The notes under the pieces: generated by a model
Seen by the model: only the letters and a program-made list of their open reading frames with translations
The model's database searches: none
What the model was told of the DNA's origin: nothing
Shown here: piece by piece, positions 6,127 through 6,382 of the stretch
Layout: each line of letters opens with the position of its first letter
How positions within the stretch are numbered: position 1 is the stretch's first letter
Translations under genes and position numbers: made by a program
Source: Candidatus Cloacimonadota bacterium
Lineage (GTDB): Bacteria > Cloacimonadota > Cloacimonadia > JGIOTU-2
Direction of reading: 5' to 3'
NCBI GenBank assembly: GCA_030628975.1
Contig: DAOVPZ010000070.1
Coordinates: forward strand, 1-6,382
Length of the DNA stretch: 6,382 nucleotides

Positions 6127-6193
6127 CAGGCAGGGATTAATGAAGGAGGATTTATCCTACGACCTGTCCTCCGTAGTCTTGACAAAGGAGGAA
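6124..6193. repeat. Composite repeat with several nested inverted repeats
   Basis: Several pairings overlap here. ggacagg (6124-6130) pairs with cctgtcc (6163-6169). aggat (6147-6151) pairs with atcct (6154-6158). ctacg (6157-6161) pairs with cgtag (6172-6176). aaggagga at 6143-6150 recurs directly as aaggaggaa at 6185-6193. On the minus strand this lies directly downstream of the stop codon of the surface-protein gene and could act in its 3' end, though no clear T-run terminator is visible. Confidence 0.5.
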
Positions 6194-6196
6194 GTT

Positions 6197-6382
6197 TTAA
6201 CGTAGTAGGATCAGTTTATTGGTTCTATATGGTTTCCCATCCAAATTTAATTGATATAAATATATTCCATCTTTAACAATATTACCATTTTCATCCTTAC
6301 CATTCCAATAAACTTCTGATTTTTCATCCTCAGTCGTAACAACCATTGGCAAGGTCTTAACTAATTTACCCAAAATATTATA
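6197..6382 (-). CDS. C-terminal end of a secreted or surface protein with FlgD-like / type IX secretion sorting domain (5' end outside window)
   Basis: Read on the minus strand, the frame is open from the right edge to TAA at 6199-6197 and gives 61 residues. It starts YNILGKLVKTLP, passes through VYWNGKDENGNIVKDG and IYLYQLNLDGK, and ends RTNKLILLR. This order is typical of the C-terminal FlgD-like Ig fold / type A sorting domain of type IX secretion cargo: a YNxLGxxVxTL strand, a W-[ND]-G-x-D-x-x-G-x-x-V turn, a GIYxYxL strand, and a final basic-hydrophobic strand. In such proteins the domain directs export across the outer membrane and is often removed, with the cargo anchored at the surface or released. 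There is no start codon in view, so the passenger part is unknown. The gene converges on the hydroxylase operon and is unlikely to be functionally linked to it. The motif match is strong for the fold, weaker for actual T9SS use. Confidence 0.85.
   Translation of the reverse strand, partial: YNILGKLVKTLPMVVTTEDEKSEVYWNGKDENGNIVKDGIYLYQLNLDGKPYRTNKLILLR

Noticed and set aside
6082..6276. 64-codon plus-strand open frame
   Set aside because: It starts inside a perfect palindrome, runs through further hairpins, and its second half is antisense to the well-supported minus-strand FlgD-like domain. Its composition does not look like a protein.

Overview
The window looks like a low-GC genome of the FCB group (Ignavibacteria, Chlorobi or Bacteroidetes-like). 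Three signs support this. The code is standard with AT-rich codon use and weak or absent Shine-Dalgarno sites. There is a GxxExxY gene set between 'accaccga..caccgaa' repeats. The right edge carries a partial minus-strand protein whose C-terminus has the FlgD-like / type IX secretion sorting form. The lineage assignment is an inference from style, not from a marker gene.

Layout, left to right. (1) Positions 3-266 hold the last 87 codons of a gene cut by the window edge, most likely a fold-type II PLP enzyme of the cysteine synthase-like kind. (2) Positions 269-814 hold a cassette: a 122-aa GxxExxY protein between two direct copies of a roughly 80-bp palindromic repeat. (3) Positions 823-5800 hold a plus-strand run: a threonine synthase-like PLP enzyme, then the three subunits of a xanthine dehydrogenase-type molybdenum hydroxylase in the order molybdopterin subunit, 2Fe-2S subunit, FAD subunit. 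The first two hydroxylase genes overlap by 4 bases (ATGA). The FAD gene is separated from them by about 200 bases of repeat DNA. (4) Positions 5783-6193 hold a dense series of different short hairpins and no gene. (5) Positions 6197-6382 hold the minus-strand 3' end of a probable secreted or surface protein, convergent with the operon.

How the genes may work together. The three hydroxylase subunits have all expected cofactor ligands (eight Fe-S cysteines, FAD loops, molybdopterin contacts, catalytic Glu). The Mo subunit also keeps counterparts of the two bovine xanthine oxidase residues that hold purines (Glu802 and Arg880), so purine or xanthine hydroxylation is the best guess. Two PLP enzymes upstream suggest that the locus links purine breakdown to conversion of an amino acid intermediate. 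This resembles the selenium/purine catabolic islands known in other bacteria, but that link is inference.

The most striking non-gene signal is how far palindromic repeats have invaded this operon. They flank the GxxExxY gene and create a false upstream start for the threonine synthase-like gene. They supply the last residues and the stop codon of three consecutive metabolic genes, and one repeat copy is itself interrupted by a second palindrome.
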